DNA of 64,000 nucleotides, taken from contig JBEPVM010000004.1 in assembly GCA_041690995.1 (NCBI GenBank), forward strand, positions 1 to 64,000, given 5' to 3'. Positions within the stretch are counted from its first letter, which is position 1. Every line of letters starts with the position of its first letter. The position numbers and the translations under genes were made by a program. Shown here one piece after another: positions 53,003 through 61,833 of this stretch. The DNA is from UBA4722 sp041690995. GTDB lineage: Bacteria; Pseudomonadota; Gammaproteobacteria; DSM-16500. The notes under the pieces are model-generated. The model did no database searches and had not been told where the DNA came from. It was given only the letters and a program-made list of their open reading frames with translations.

Positions 53003-54586
53003 ATGACAGGTACTAATATACATGAGAAACGTATTCTCATTCTTGATTTCGGTTCGCAATATACCCAATTGATTGGTCGTCGTATTCGCGATATTGGGGT
53101 GTATTGTGAAATTCATCCTTATTTGATGATAGAGGAAAAAATTCGGGCATTTCGGCCGAATGGAATTATTTTATCAGGAGGACCTGAGAGTGTTATAGAA
53201 AATAATACTATACGTGCCCCGGAAATAATTTTTAAATCGGGTTGTCCTGTGTTAGGTATTTGTTATGGGTTGCAGACCATGGCAGTGCAGTTAGGGGGGC
53301 AGGTGATGCAAGGTACTCACCGCGAGTTTGGTTACGCGCAAGTTCAAATAAAAAATAAATCGCGTTTATTAAATGGTATTGAAGATCAGATGGCGCAAGA
53401 CATGACATCTTTACTCGATGTCTGGATGAGTCATGGGGATCATGTTTCGGTATTGCCGCCTCAATTTTCTATTATTGCAAGTTCTAATAGCTGTGAAATA
53501 ATCGGGATAGCAGATGAAGAGCGGCATTTTTATGGCTTGCAATTTCATCCTGAAGTATCTCATACCCGCCAAGGATTACGGATTTTAGAGCGCTTTGTTT
53601 TGGATATTTGCGGGTGCAAAAGAGTTTGGACCACTCAAACTATTCTCGAAGAATCTATCCAAAAGATGAAAGATCAAGCAGGTCAAGATTTCGTTATTCT
53701 TGGTTTATCGGGCGGCGTTGATTCGTCTGTTGTGGCTGCTTTATTGCACCGAGCGATTGGCGAACAATTAGTGTGTGTTTTTGTTGATACGGGGTTACTG
53801 CGTTTAAATGAGGCACAGGAAGTACAAGCCTTATTTGCAAACCATATCGGGATTCGTTTAATTACTGTGAATGCGGCAGATCGATTTTTTGCAGCATTGG
53901 CAGGCATTACAGATCCTGAGGAAAAACGTAAAGCAGTCGGGAAATTATTTATTACTATTTTTGAGGAAGAGGCTAACAAACTTAAAAACGCGAAATGGTT
54001 AGCCCAAGGCACTATTTATCCTGATGTCATTGAATCCATAGGTACGAGTGTGGGCGGTAAAATACATACGATTAAATCACATCATAATGTAGGCGGGCTG
54101 CCTGAAAAAATGAATTTAAAATTAATGGAGCCACTACGCGAGTTATTTAAAGACGAAGTGATTAAGCTGGGGATTGAATTAGGGCTGCCTTATGATTTAG
54201 TGTATCGTCACCCTTTTCCAGGGCCGGGTTTAGCTGTTCGAATCTTAGGTGAAGTTAAAAAAGAATATGCGGATACACTGCGTTGCGCAGATGCTATCTT
54301 GATTGAAGAGCTACATAAGAACGAACTGTACTATAAAGTAACCCAGGCATTTGTGGTTTTTTTGCCGGTAAAATCTGTGGGTGTACTGGGTGATGCGCGG
54401 CATTATGATCATGTCGTTGCGATTCGCGTTGTGGAGAGCGTTGATTTTATGACGGCACATTGCACTCGTTTGCCTGCTGAATTTTTAGAAAAAGTATCCA
54501 ATAGAATAACGAATGAAGTGCCTGGGATTTCTCGTGTGGTATATGATCTTTCCAGCAAACCGCCAGCCACTATTGAGTGGGAATAA
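53003..54586 (+). CDS. guaA: GMP synthase (glutamine-hydrolysing)
   Basis: Amidates XMP to GMP. The class I glutaminase domain has the nucleophile in LGICYGLQTM and His-Glu in FHPEVSHT. The ATP-pyrophosphatase domain has the P-loop LSGLSGGVDSSV-type sequence S-G-G-V-D-S-S. The C-terminal dimerisation domain ends in P-P-A-T-I-E-W-E, the usual ending. Length 527 (E. coli 525). ATG follows the guaB stop directly, and its last base is shared with the tadA ATG. Confidence 0.97.
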   Translation: MTGTNIHEKRILILDFGSQYTQLIGRRIRDIGVYCEIHPYLMIEEKIRAFRPNGIILSGGPESVIENNTIRAPEIIFKSGCPVLGICYGLQTMAVQLGGQVMQGTHREFGYAQVQIKNKSRLLNGIEDQMAQDMTSLLDVWMSHGDHVSVLPPQFSIIASSNSCEIIGIADEERHFYGLQFHPEVSHTRQGLRILERFVLDICGCKRVWTTQTILEESIQKMKDQAGQDFVILGLSGGVDSSVVAALLHRAIGEQLVCVFVDTGLLRLNEAQEVQALFANHIGIRLITVNAADRFFAALAGITDPEEKRKAVGKLFITIFEEEANKLKNAKWLAQGTIYPDVIESIGTSVGGKIHTIKSHHNVGGLPEKMNLKLMEPLRELFKDEVIKLGIELGLPYDLVYRHPFPGPGLAVRILGEVKKEYADTLRCADAILIEELHKNELYYKVTQAFVVFLPVKSVGVLGDARHYDHVVAIRVVESVDFMTAHCTRLPAEFLEKVSNRITNEVPGISRVVYDLSSKPPATIEWE

Positions 54587-55044
54587 TGATTTCTGCGGAT
54601 GATCTTCATTGGATGAGTCATGCGCTGCAGTTAGCCGAATTCGCCCTCACACAGCAAGAAGTGCCTGTCGGAGCGGTGCTCATTTCAGAAAATTCTATTA
54701 TTGGGGAAGGATCAAACGGTCCGATTAGTTTATGTGACCCTACCGCACATGCAGAAATTATCGCGCTGCGGCAAGGCGCGCGTTATCTTAATAATTATCG
54801 TTTAATTAATTCTACATTGTACGTCACATTGGAGCCTTGTATCATGTGCATCGGCGCTATTGTTCATGCGCGCATAAAACGCGTGGTGTATGGTGCGCGT
54901 GATTCGAAAGCAGGCGCTGTGGTGAGTGCGTTTGATTTCGGTACCGCTCAAAAATTAAATCATAAAGTTTTATACGAAGGTGGCGCACTCGAAAAACAAT
55001 GTGGAAAAATACTCAGTGATTTTTTTCAAGCGCGAAGGAGATAA
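54586..55044 (+). CDS. tadA: tRNA-specific adenosine deaminase
   Basis: Converts A34 to inosine in tRNA-Arg(ACG). Zinc and catalytic motifs are T-A-H-A-E-I-I-A-L and LEPCIMCIGAIVHARI (P-C-x-x-C). I start at the ATG at 54586 (TAATG overlap with guaA) giving 152 residues; an in-frame GTG at 54577 is possible. The guaB-guaA-tadA order is common in Legionella relatives. Confidence 0.95.
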   Translation: MISADDLHWMSHALQLAEFALTQQEVPVGAVLISENSIIGEGSNGPISLCDPTAHAEIIALRQGARYLNNYRLINSTLYVTLEPCIMCIGAIVHARIKRVVYGARDSKAGAVVSAFDFGTAQKLNHKVLYEGGALEKQCGKILSDFFQARRR

Positions 55045-55807
55045 TTTTATCAAGAAAAAAACAATACTATTATTATTTATTAGCTATTTTTTGAAACTCT
55101 CAATAGGGATTGCTGCAGAATTACCTCATATCCCAACTACATTAAAAAATAGCCGACAATTATTACGCGTGTTAACTCCTGAATGGAATTCAACGCAAGG
55201 CGTTTTAACTTATTACGAACGCACTTCACTACATCAACCATGGCATCAAGTCGGCCAAGCTATTCCTGTTGTTGTGGGAAAAAATGGTATGGCGTGGGGT
55301 AAAGAATGGATAAACCAATCTGGTAAGATAAAAAAAGAAGGCGATGGACGATCACCAGCCGGTATTTATTCTTTGGGAAGTGCTTTTGGATTTGCATCTG
55401 ATTCTCGTGCAATAACGCAAACGAATTGGCCTTATTTTCCTTTAAAAAAATCGAGTATCTGTGTCGATGATGAAACATCACCTTATTATAATCAACTGAT
55501 GGACAGGGCGAGTGTATCGCATTGGAATCCGAAAACACGCGGAGAATATATGCTACATTTTTCGCCTGAATATACTTGGGGTGTTGTGATTCAATACAAT
55601 AAAAATAATAAAAAAGGCGCAGGCTCTTGTATTTTTATGCATGTTTGGAAAAATCATTCTCAAGGCACGGCGGGTTGTGTTGCAATGGCACAAGATAACT
55701 TGATTCAATTACTGCGCTGGCTCAATCCAGCGAAAGTACCAGTGATTGCTTTGTTTCCGCAAGGTGTTTATCATCCGTTACAAAATAAATGGGAAAACAG
55801 TGACTGA
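55016..55807 (+). CDS. L,D-transpeptidase-family protein (COG3786)
   Basis: Exported YkuD-fold protein of about 264 residues with signal peptide (FIKKKTILLLFISYFLKLSI). Catalytic features are the strand G-S-C-I-F-M-H-V-W with His and, 12 residues later, G-T-A-G-C-V-A-M with the nucleophilic Cys; G-D-G-R-S-P-A-G-I-Y is the conserved lead-in. Such enzymes cross-link or edit peptidoglycan. No ATG precedes the signal peptide: the GTG at 55016, inside the tadA end, is the nearest start, and GTG 54980 is the maximal one. A decayed copy lies at 59369-59456. Confidence 0.8.
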   Translation: MIFFKREGDNFIKKKTILLLFISYFLKLSIGIAAELPHIPTTLKNSRQLLRVLTPEWNSTQGVLTYYERTSLHQPWHQVGQAIPVVVGKNGMAWGKEWINQSGKIKKEGDGRSPAGIYSLGSAFGFASDSRAITQTNWPYFPLKKSSICVDDETSPYYNQLMDRASVSHWNPKTRGEYMLHFSPEYTWGVVIQYNKNNKKGAGSCIFMHVWKNHSQGTAGCVAMAQDNLIQLLRWLNPAKVPVIALFPQGVYHPLQNKWENSD

Positions 55808-55864
55808 GAATGTTGCGGGCGTTAAAGAAAATTTAAGAAATTAAAAATTACTTTCAACTAGCGA

Positions 55865-55933
55865 ATTAATAGATTATTTTTGTCAGACATTCTTTAACTC
55901 TATTGTGTTTGATAATACAATTAATATATCATA
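55865..55933. repeat. 69-nt segment shared with 61678-61746
   Basis: Aligns without gaps to 61678-61746 with roughly three quarters identity, both containing agattatttttgt and aatatatcata. The other copy lies upstream of the 294-aa orphan gene; this one leads straight into the truncated kinase. It may carry a promoter, and it marks a duplicated block. Confidence 0.8.
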
Positions 55934-57239
55934 TACACCGTTCAAGATACCTTACTTATTGTCTGATTCTTCGGGTTTTTTAACTGAGCGTAAAAAAATG
56001 GAAGCTGCACTGAAAGAAGCTAAATTAAAAGCAAAAGAAGCGCGCTGCGCGCACCTTGAATTTTTAGCTACTATGAGCCACGACATTAAAATACCATTAG
56101 CAGGTATCATTGGCACGGCTGATTTATTGTTGACTCGTATCACGCAAGAAGAAGATAAAAAATTTATGGAAAACATTCTTCTGGCGGCTCGGCAGCTCAT
56201 GCTATTTTTTGATAATTGCTTAGAAGTCGCTAAAGCTGATGATGTAAGCACTGTTTCAGCCACGGAGAAATTTGAGATCAGATTACTTCTTGAAGAGATA
56301 GCAAAGTTATTTCGACCAGCGATTGAAAATAAGAAATTAAAATTGCATCTGCATTTTGATGAAAAATTACCTGATTACGTCATAGGAAACCGTGCCAGTT
56401 TGTATCGTGTTTTGATGAATTTAGTGGGAAATGCTGTCAAATTTACTCAAACAGGTTCTATTACACTGAGCGTGGCCTGTAGTGAAAAATCTACGTCTCA
56501 AGAAGTCATTGCTAAATTCACCATAACAGATACAGGGATAGGTATTCCAAAAGATAAGCATGCTAAAGTTTTTGAACGCTTTACGAAATTAGCGGCGTCC
56601 CACACAACAGGCATGGAGAACACAGGCAGTGGTCTCGGGTTGTATCTGGTAAAAAAATATGTCGCTCTCATGAGCGGTGAAATACACCTGATTAGCGAAG
56701 AAAATAGAGGCACTCAGATGATAGTCGCTGTTCCTTTAGTTATTCCTTTGTTAACGCCCGCAGATTATATGGAAAATGTATTAACAAAAAATGCTCTTTC
56801 TCTATCTGCACAGCATTATTTTCATTCTGAAAGAAAGCGATTAAATTCAACAATACAGGTGTTAGTGGTTGAAGATGTTGAGATTGCGCAAAGGCTGGAA
56901 GAATTTGTATTAACTTCTCTGGACTGTCAAGTCGATATAGCAAGTACGGGTGCCGAAGCTATAGAATTATTTAAGTTAAAAAAATACGATTTGGTTTTTA
57001 TGGATTTAGGGTTGTCTGACATGACAGGATATAGTATTACCCAAAATTTTCGAAAAATAGAAAAAGATGCAAATTCTCTACGCGGACCTGCGCTTATTAT
57101 TGCTCTTACAGCCGATATGACAAAAACAATTAAACAAGTTTGTCTGGATTCAGGAATGAATGATGTACTCAGTAAGCCTTTATTAAGGACGCAAGCAGAA
57201 ATGGTTGTGAGTCATTTTGCTAGTGCCGATATTGTGTAG
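55905..57239 (+). CDS. Hybrid histidine kinase/receiver lacking its sensor domain
   Basis: Kinase with HisKA (His 59 in A-T-M-S-H-D-I-K), HATPase (N-L-V-G-N-A-V-K-F, D-T-G-I-G-I-P, G-S-G-L-G-L) and a C-terminal receiver (V-V-E-D, phospho-Asp in V-F-M-D-L-G-L, A-L-T-A-D, S-K-P-L). The segment F-L-T-E-R-K-K-M-E-A-A-L-K-E-A-K looks like the end of a lost PAS/PAC domain, and the first 30 codons lie in a repeat that is non-coding in its other copy. The real start may be ATG 55998. No membrane helix. Input is therefore unclear; it may be constitutive or a decaying gene. Confidence 0.85.
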   Translation: MFDNTINISYTPFKIPYLLSDSSGFLTERKKMEAALKEAKLKAKEARCAHLEFLATMSHDIKIPLAGIIGTADLLLTRITQEEDKKFMENILLAARQLMLFFDNCLEVAKADDVSTVSATEKFEIRLLLEEIAKLFRPAIENKKLKLHLHFDEKLPDYVIGNRASLYRVLMNLVGNAVKFTQTGSITLSVACSEKSTSQEVIAKFTITDTGIGIPKDKHAKVFERFTKLAASHTTGMENTGSGLGLYLVKKYVALMSGEIHLISEENRGTQMIVAVPLVIPLLTPADYMENVLTKNALSLSAQHYFHSERKRLNSTIQVLVVEDVEIAQRLEEFVLTSLDCQVDIASTGAEAIELFKLKKYDLVFMDLGLSDMTGYSITQNFRKIEKDANSLRGPALIIALTADMTKTIKQVCLDSGMNDVLSKPLLRTQAEMVVSHFASADIV

Positions 57240-57509
57240 CCTATAGAACGATAGTTTTTTTAGAATTGATTATCGCCAACATTAATTTATTTTTCCTATT
57301 AGCTATTAGAATGAATACCATTCAATAAATGAAAGAATAGTGAAAGATCAGCTAAATATTTTGTAAGATTAATGCTTACTATTTATTGCTTTTCATCTTA
57401 GAAGAAAATACTATGCCTGCCGACAAGTTGCATTATTAAGAATTATTCAAACTTAAGTTTCTATTGTAGATAAAGCGATAGCTATTAAAAAAAATTATGG
57501 AGACATTAA
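57240..57509. other. Gap with duplicated leader of the 603-aa gene
   Basis: The last 162 nt (57348-57509) are closely matched by 59562-59722 before the paralogous gene, including gatagctattaaaaaa and the ribosome-binding region ttatggagacattaa. The rest has no recognised content. Confidence 0.7.
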
Positions 57510-59321
57510 ATGCTTAGACAAGAATCAGAAGAAAGCAATGCCTTAGAAGAAGTTTCTAATTATTATCTGGATACAAATCATTTACCCACACGCACTTATG
57601 AAATGTATAAGCAAGCAGTGATGCTGTCAGTTGCAATATCTGGCGCGGGGTTGTACATCGTGATCGCTGATAATTATGTTAACCGAATAAGAGGATTATA
57701 TGGTGATGATACGTTTGAACCCATTCATTATATTTTGGGGAATTGCCTCGGCAGTTTAGTTGTTCTCTATAATTCAACTGATATTTTTCTCACTGCCCGA
57801 GATAATGAAGTAGTACCTTCTGAATTATCTGACGTACTGGACAACCCATTTTCTTCAAAATGGGCAAGGCGCGCTCGCGATGCAGCCATCGTGTTTTTTT
57901 CTGCTCTTTCATCCGTACCACTTTCTATAGCTAGTATCACTCATCCTGCTCAATGGATGTCGCCAGAACTTATTTATACACAAGCGGTGGTGACTGAAAT
58001 AGACAATACATTGCTGCATTTTCCCCCCATTTATCTGGCGTTACAGAACCGTGCTTTTCGTTTCCCCGTATTACCATTTGAGCTTATATACCAATATTGT
58101 TGTTATAGGCAGACTCAAGAAGATCAAAACAGAATTGATAGAAATCAAGTATACTCTTTTCTTAAGCAAAGGCTGATTACTCAATTAGACGCAGCGCAAA
58201 AAAAAATTATATTACAGCATATTAGGATTAGACGTAGCCCACGGGACTTTAACGTTTATATCAGCACTCTGTTAGAAACAATTATTCGGGGCGAAGCAGA
58301 CGGAGATATGGAAAATAATAGAAGCAGCACTGCTGTTGCATTACCAAGATTAATGGCGATCTTGGACTACGCCCCACCATACGATCCATCAAAAGAACAG
58401 ACGACAACAGAAACCTGCTTACTTCTACCGCCTTTTCTTTATGGAGCGGGTGCACTTTTGGTGACACTGGGCGCTATTGGCTATTTGGCCGAGCCTGTGA
58501 ATGCAGTGACAGAGTGGACAGGCAGCGAAAAAGAAGGGTTGCTTTTAAGTTTTGCTCCTATGTATTTTTTCACGGTGCTGCTGATTTATTTTGGCGGCAA
58601 TTCCATGCAGAGAACCCAGCATTATCTGACATCGTGGGAAGAAGATCAGGTAAAAATGCCACTCGAATTCAGGTTATATTATTCAAAGCTAGCTTTCATA
58701 TCTCTGGTGGGACTATGTTATTTAAGCGTGTTCTCTTATGCTGGCGCAAGCGAGATGATTTATACCAATTTCTCAGACAAACAATATGATGACATCCGTC
58801 CTCTGTTGCTGCTTTTTGCAAAAACGGGCATTCCATTTTTAACATTCACAGCAATGATTGATTTTACGCGTTTACTCATGGGCAAATTCGCGCTTCATTG
58901 CGGGGATAATAACAAAAAAATGATGATGCAACTCAATACGATGATTAACCAAATGAAAACGGTGGGGATTCCTCTGATGAATGGAGAAAAATTAATAACT
59001 TCATTAGAGCAATTAAGAGATGATCAACTTCACCAGTTTGGTATCAATCAAGAAATGCTGCGCGGTGCAAAAGCTCAATTAGTTGCTATTAATAAGAGGC
59101 AATCATCCAGTAATAGACGATTATCTGATTTCTCCAGGGAAGATACTCTTTTGTTACAAGAAGAAGCTGCTACTCCAATTACCTCGATGCCTAAGCGATC
59201 ATCTTATTGCGGGTGCTTTTCTCGGTTATTTAATCGTTTTTCGAGCAGTAAAGATAATAGCCGTGAAAGACCTTTACGATATGGTAGCACTGGCACCACC
59301 ATTAATTTTAAGAGCCCTTGA
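57510..59321 (+). CDS. Multi-pass membrane protein of unknown function, tandem paralogue 1
   Basis: 603 residues with about seven hydrophobic helices: three near the N-terminus (residues about 34-55, 78-98, 126-146) and four between about 306 and 470. A central soluble part with Q-E-D-Q-N-R-I-D-R-N-Q-V-Y-S-F separates them. After helix seven comes a 130-residue cytoplasmic-type tail, rich in Ser and Arg, with C-G-C-F-S-R-L-F-N-R-F. No signal peptide and no family that I recognise. A close paralogue follows at 59723. GGAGA stands 6 nt before the ATG. Confidence 0.75.
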   Translation: MLRQESEESNALEEVSNYYLDTNHLPTRTYEMYKQAVMLSVAISGAGLYIVIADNYVNRIRGLYGDDTFEPIHYILGNCLGSLVVLYNSTDIFLTARDNEVVPSELSDVLDNPFSSKWARRARDAAIVFFSALSSVPLSIASITHPAQWMSPELIYTQAVVTEIDNTLLHFPPIYLALQNRAFRFPVLPFELIYQYCCYRQTQEDQNRIDRNQVYSFLKQRLITQLDAAQKKIILQHIRIRRSPRDFNVYISTLLETIIRGEADGDMENNRSSTAVALPRLMAILDYAPPYDPSKEQTTTETCLLLPPFLYGAGALLVTLGAIGYLAEPVNAVTEWTGSEKEGLLLSFAPMYFFTVLLIYFGGNSMQRTQHYLTSWEEDQVKMPLEFRLYYSKLAFISLVGLCYLSVFSYAGASEMIYTNFSDKQYDDIRPLLLLFAKTGIPFLTFTAMIDFTRLLMGKFALHCGDNNKKMMMQLNTMINQMKTVGIPLMNGEKLITSLEQLRDDQLHQFGINQEMLRGAKAQLVAINKRQSSSNRRLSDFSREDTLLLQEEAATPITSMPKRSSYCGCFSRLFNRFSSSKDNSRERPLRYGSTGTTINFKSP

Positions 59322-59368
59322 GTGTTAAGATAAGAAATTTATTTACAATTCAAAAAGTAAATCATATA

Positions 59369-59456
59369 TTTTTTATGAGCCAGTTTTTAAAACTCTCATG
59401 TATTTTTATGCATATTTGGAAAAATCCTTCTCATGATCGCTTTTTTTCCACACGGT
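59369..59456 (+). pseudogene. Relic of a second L,D-transpeptidase gene
   Basis: Three collinear fragments match the intact gene at 55016-55807. 59369-59398 matches its signal-peptide region (55073-55102). 59399-59433 matches the active-site strand region 55628-55662 at 33 of 35 positions. 59434-59456 matches its C-terminal region near 55743. Two deletions removed the rest. No open frame remains. This fills the largest part of interest in the 401-nt gap 59322-59722; its last 161 nt are the duplicated leader of the next gene. Confidence 0.85.
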
Positions 59457-59722
59457 TCAGATAAATTGATATTAAGTTTGAGCTTAACAAAATAACTCAT
59501 CAAATAATTTTTAAGAAAGATAACTTTTATTACCAAAAATAATGAAATAGCAATAGCAAAATCAGCTAAATATTTTGTGAGATTAACGCGTATTATTGGT
59601 TGCTTTTTATCTTACAAAAAAATACTATACTTTCCGAAAATTTGCGTTATTAAAAATTATTCAAACTCAAGTTTCTATTGTATATAAACCGATAGCTATT
59701 AAAAAAATTATGGAGACATTAA

Positions 59723-61549
59723 ATGCTTAGACAAGAATCAGAAGAAAGCAATGCCTTAGAAGAAGTTTCTAACTATTATCTGAATACCACTCATTTACCG
59801 ACACGTACTTATGAAATGTATAAGCAAGCAGTGATGCTGTCAGTTGCAATATCTGGCGCTGGGCTCTATATCGTGATCGCGGATAATTATGCTAACCGAA
59901 TGAGAGGACTATATGGGGATGATACATTTGCACCCATTCATTATATTTTGGGGGTTTGCCTGTCCAGTTTAACCGTTCTCTATAATTCAACTGATATTTT
60001 TCTCACTGCCCGAGATAATGAAGTAGTTCCTTCTGAATTATCTGATGTACTAGACAACCCATTTTCTTCGAAATGGGCAAGACTTTCTCGCGATGCAGCC
60101 ATTGTGTTTTTTTCTGCTCTTTCATCCGTACCGTTTTCCATGATTAGTATTAATTATCCTGCTCAATGGATGTCGCCAGAACTTATTTATACACAAGCGG
60201 CAGTGACTGAAATAGACAATACATTGCTACATTTTTTTCCTATTTATTTAGCATTACAGAGCCGTGCTTTTCGTTTGCCTGTAGTACCATTCGAGTTGAT
60301 ATACCAATATTGTTGTTATAAGCAGACTCAAGAAGATCAAAACAGGATTGATAGAAATCAAGTGTATTCTTTTCTTAAACAAAGGCTGATTGCTCAATTA
60401 GACGCAGCGCAAAAACAAATTATATTACAACATGTTTCATTTAAACCTAAGCAACGGCTGGGTTATAGTGTTGATCTCAGCAATGAGTTAGAGCAGATTG
60501 TTCGAGATCACAAAGATGAACAAGATGTGGAAAATAATAGAAGCAGTACTGCTGTTGCATTACAAAAATTAACAACGATCATGGCCTATGCGAAACCGTA
60601 TGATCCATCACAAGAACAGACAACAACAGAGACCTGTTCACTTCTACCTCCTTTTCTTTATGGGGCGGGCGCGCTTTTGGTGACAATGAGTGCTATTGGG
60701 TATTTGGCCGAGCCTGTGAATGCAGTTACACGTTGGACAGGTAGTAAAGAAGAAGGTTGGCTATTAAGTTTTGCTCCTGTATATTTTTTCACGATATTGC
60801 TGATTTATTTTGGCGGCAATTCTATGCAAGCAACACATCATTATCTGACAGCCTGGGGAGAAGATGAGACAAAAATTCCACTCGAATTCAAGTTATATTC
60901 AAAGACAGCTTTGTTATCTTTGATGGCAGTCTGTTATTTCACTGCATTTTCTTATTCTGGCGCAAGCGAGATGATTTATACTAATTTCTCAGACAAACAA
61001 TATGATGACATTCGTCCTTTATTGCTGCTTTTTGCAAAAACGGGCATTGCATTTTTATCGTTCACTGCGATGATTGATTTTACTCGTTTAATCATAGGCA
61101 AATTCGCACTTCATTGCGGGAATGATAAAGAAAAGATGATGATTCAACTCAATACGATGATTAACCAAATGAAAATGGTGGGAATTCCTCTGATGAATGG
61201 AGAAAAATTAATAACTTCATTCGAGCAATTAGACGATAAGCAACTTCGCCAATTTGGTGTTAATCAAAAAATGTTGCGGGATGCGAGAGATCAATTAATT
61301 GCTATTAATGAGAGACAATCACCCAATAGCAGGCGATCATCTGATTTTTCCAGAGAGCATACCCCTTTGCTGCAAGGAGAAGACGCCACTCCGATCACTC
61401 CCATGCCTGGGCGATCATCTTATTGTGGGTGTTTTTCTCGATTGTTTAAACGTTTCTCGAGCAATAAAGAGAACGCTCGTGGAAGACCTTTACGATATTT
61501 ACGATATGGTAGCACTGGCACTACTACCGTTAATTTTAAAAATCATTGA
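59723..61549 (+). CDS. Multi-pass membrane protein of unknown function, tandem paralogue 2
   Basis: 608 residues, collinear with the 603-aa protein and roughly four fifths identical by eye, including the first 25 residues. Divergence is greatest in the central loop (about 235-270), where the copies differ completely (Y-S-V-D-L-S-N-E-L here), and in the C-terminal tail. Same seven-helix layout and the same C-G-C-F-S-R-L-F motif. The leader and ribosome binding site are also duplicated. Both copies are open, so both are probably under selection. Confidence 0.75.
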   Translation: MLRQESEESNALEEVSNYYLNTTHLPTRTYEMYKQAVMLSVAISGAGLYIVIADNYANRMRGLYGDDTFAPIHYILGVCLSSLTVLYNSTDIFLTARDNEVVPSELSDVLDNPFSSKWARLSRDAAIVFFSALSSVPFSMISINYPAQWMSPELIYTQAAVTEIDNTLLHFFPIYLALQSRAFRLPVVPFELIYQYCCYKQTQEDQNRIDRNQVYSFLKQRLIAQLDAAQKQIILQHVSFKPKQRLGYSVDLSNELEQIVRDHKDEQDVENNRSSTAVALQKLTTIMAYAKPYDPSQEQTTTETCSLLPPFLYGAGALLVTMSAIGYLAEPVNAVTRWTGSKEEGWLLSFAPVYFFTILLIYFGGNSMQATHHYLTAWGEDETKIPLEFKLYSKTALLSLMAVCYFTAFSYSGASEMIYTNFSDKQYDDIRPLLLLFAKTGIAFLSFTAMIDFTRLIIGKFALHCGNDKEKMMIQLNTMINQMKMVGIPLMNGEKLITSFEQLDDKQLRQFGVNQKMLRDARDQLIAINERQSPNSRRSSDFSREHTPLLQGEDATPITPMPGRSSYCGCFSRLFKRFSSNKENARGRPLRYLRYGSTGTTTVNFKNH

Positions 61550-61580
61550 TTGTCAAAAAATTCATTTGCTTACAATTTTA

Positions 61581-61620
61581 TTGTGCGATTATTATCGCTT
61601 ATTAATATAAAATCGCACAA
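61581..61620. terminator. Hairpin after the 608-aa gene
   Basis: Perfect 10-bp inverted repeat (ttgtgcgatt at 61581-61590, aatcgcacaa at 61611-61620) with a 20-nt AT-rich loop, 32 nt past the stop codon. It is followed by A's rather than T's, so termination on the plus strand is uncertain. Confidence 0.5.
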
Positions 61621-61677
61621 AAAAATTTGGATTAGTAAGCTATTCTCATTTTTATAAATAATATCATCTGATATCCC

Positions 61678-61746
61678 ATTAACAGATTATTTTTGTGAGA
61701 TATTAGCTAATTATATTGTACTCTATGATCCAATCAATATATCATA
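61678..61746. repeat. 69-nt segment shared with 55865-55933
   Basis: Second copy of the segment described at 55865. Here it lies about 90 nt upstream of the 294-aa orphan gene and has no coding role, which supports a regulatory reading. Confidence 0.8.
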
Positions 61747-61833
61747 ATGTCATACAATTATTATTCCAGAACGGATTCACTCAATTTTTTTTCTGACATG
61801 GATTAGTCGTATTTAATTAGGAGACGATGAGCT

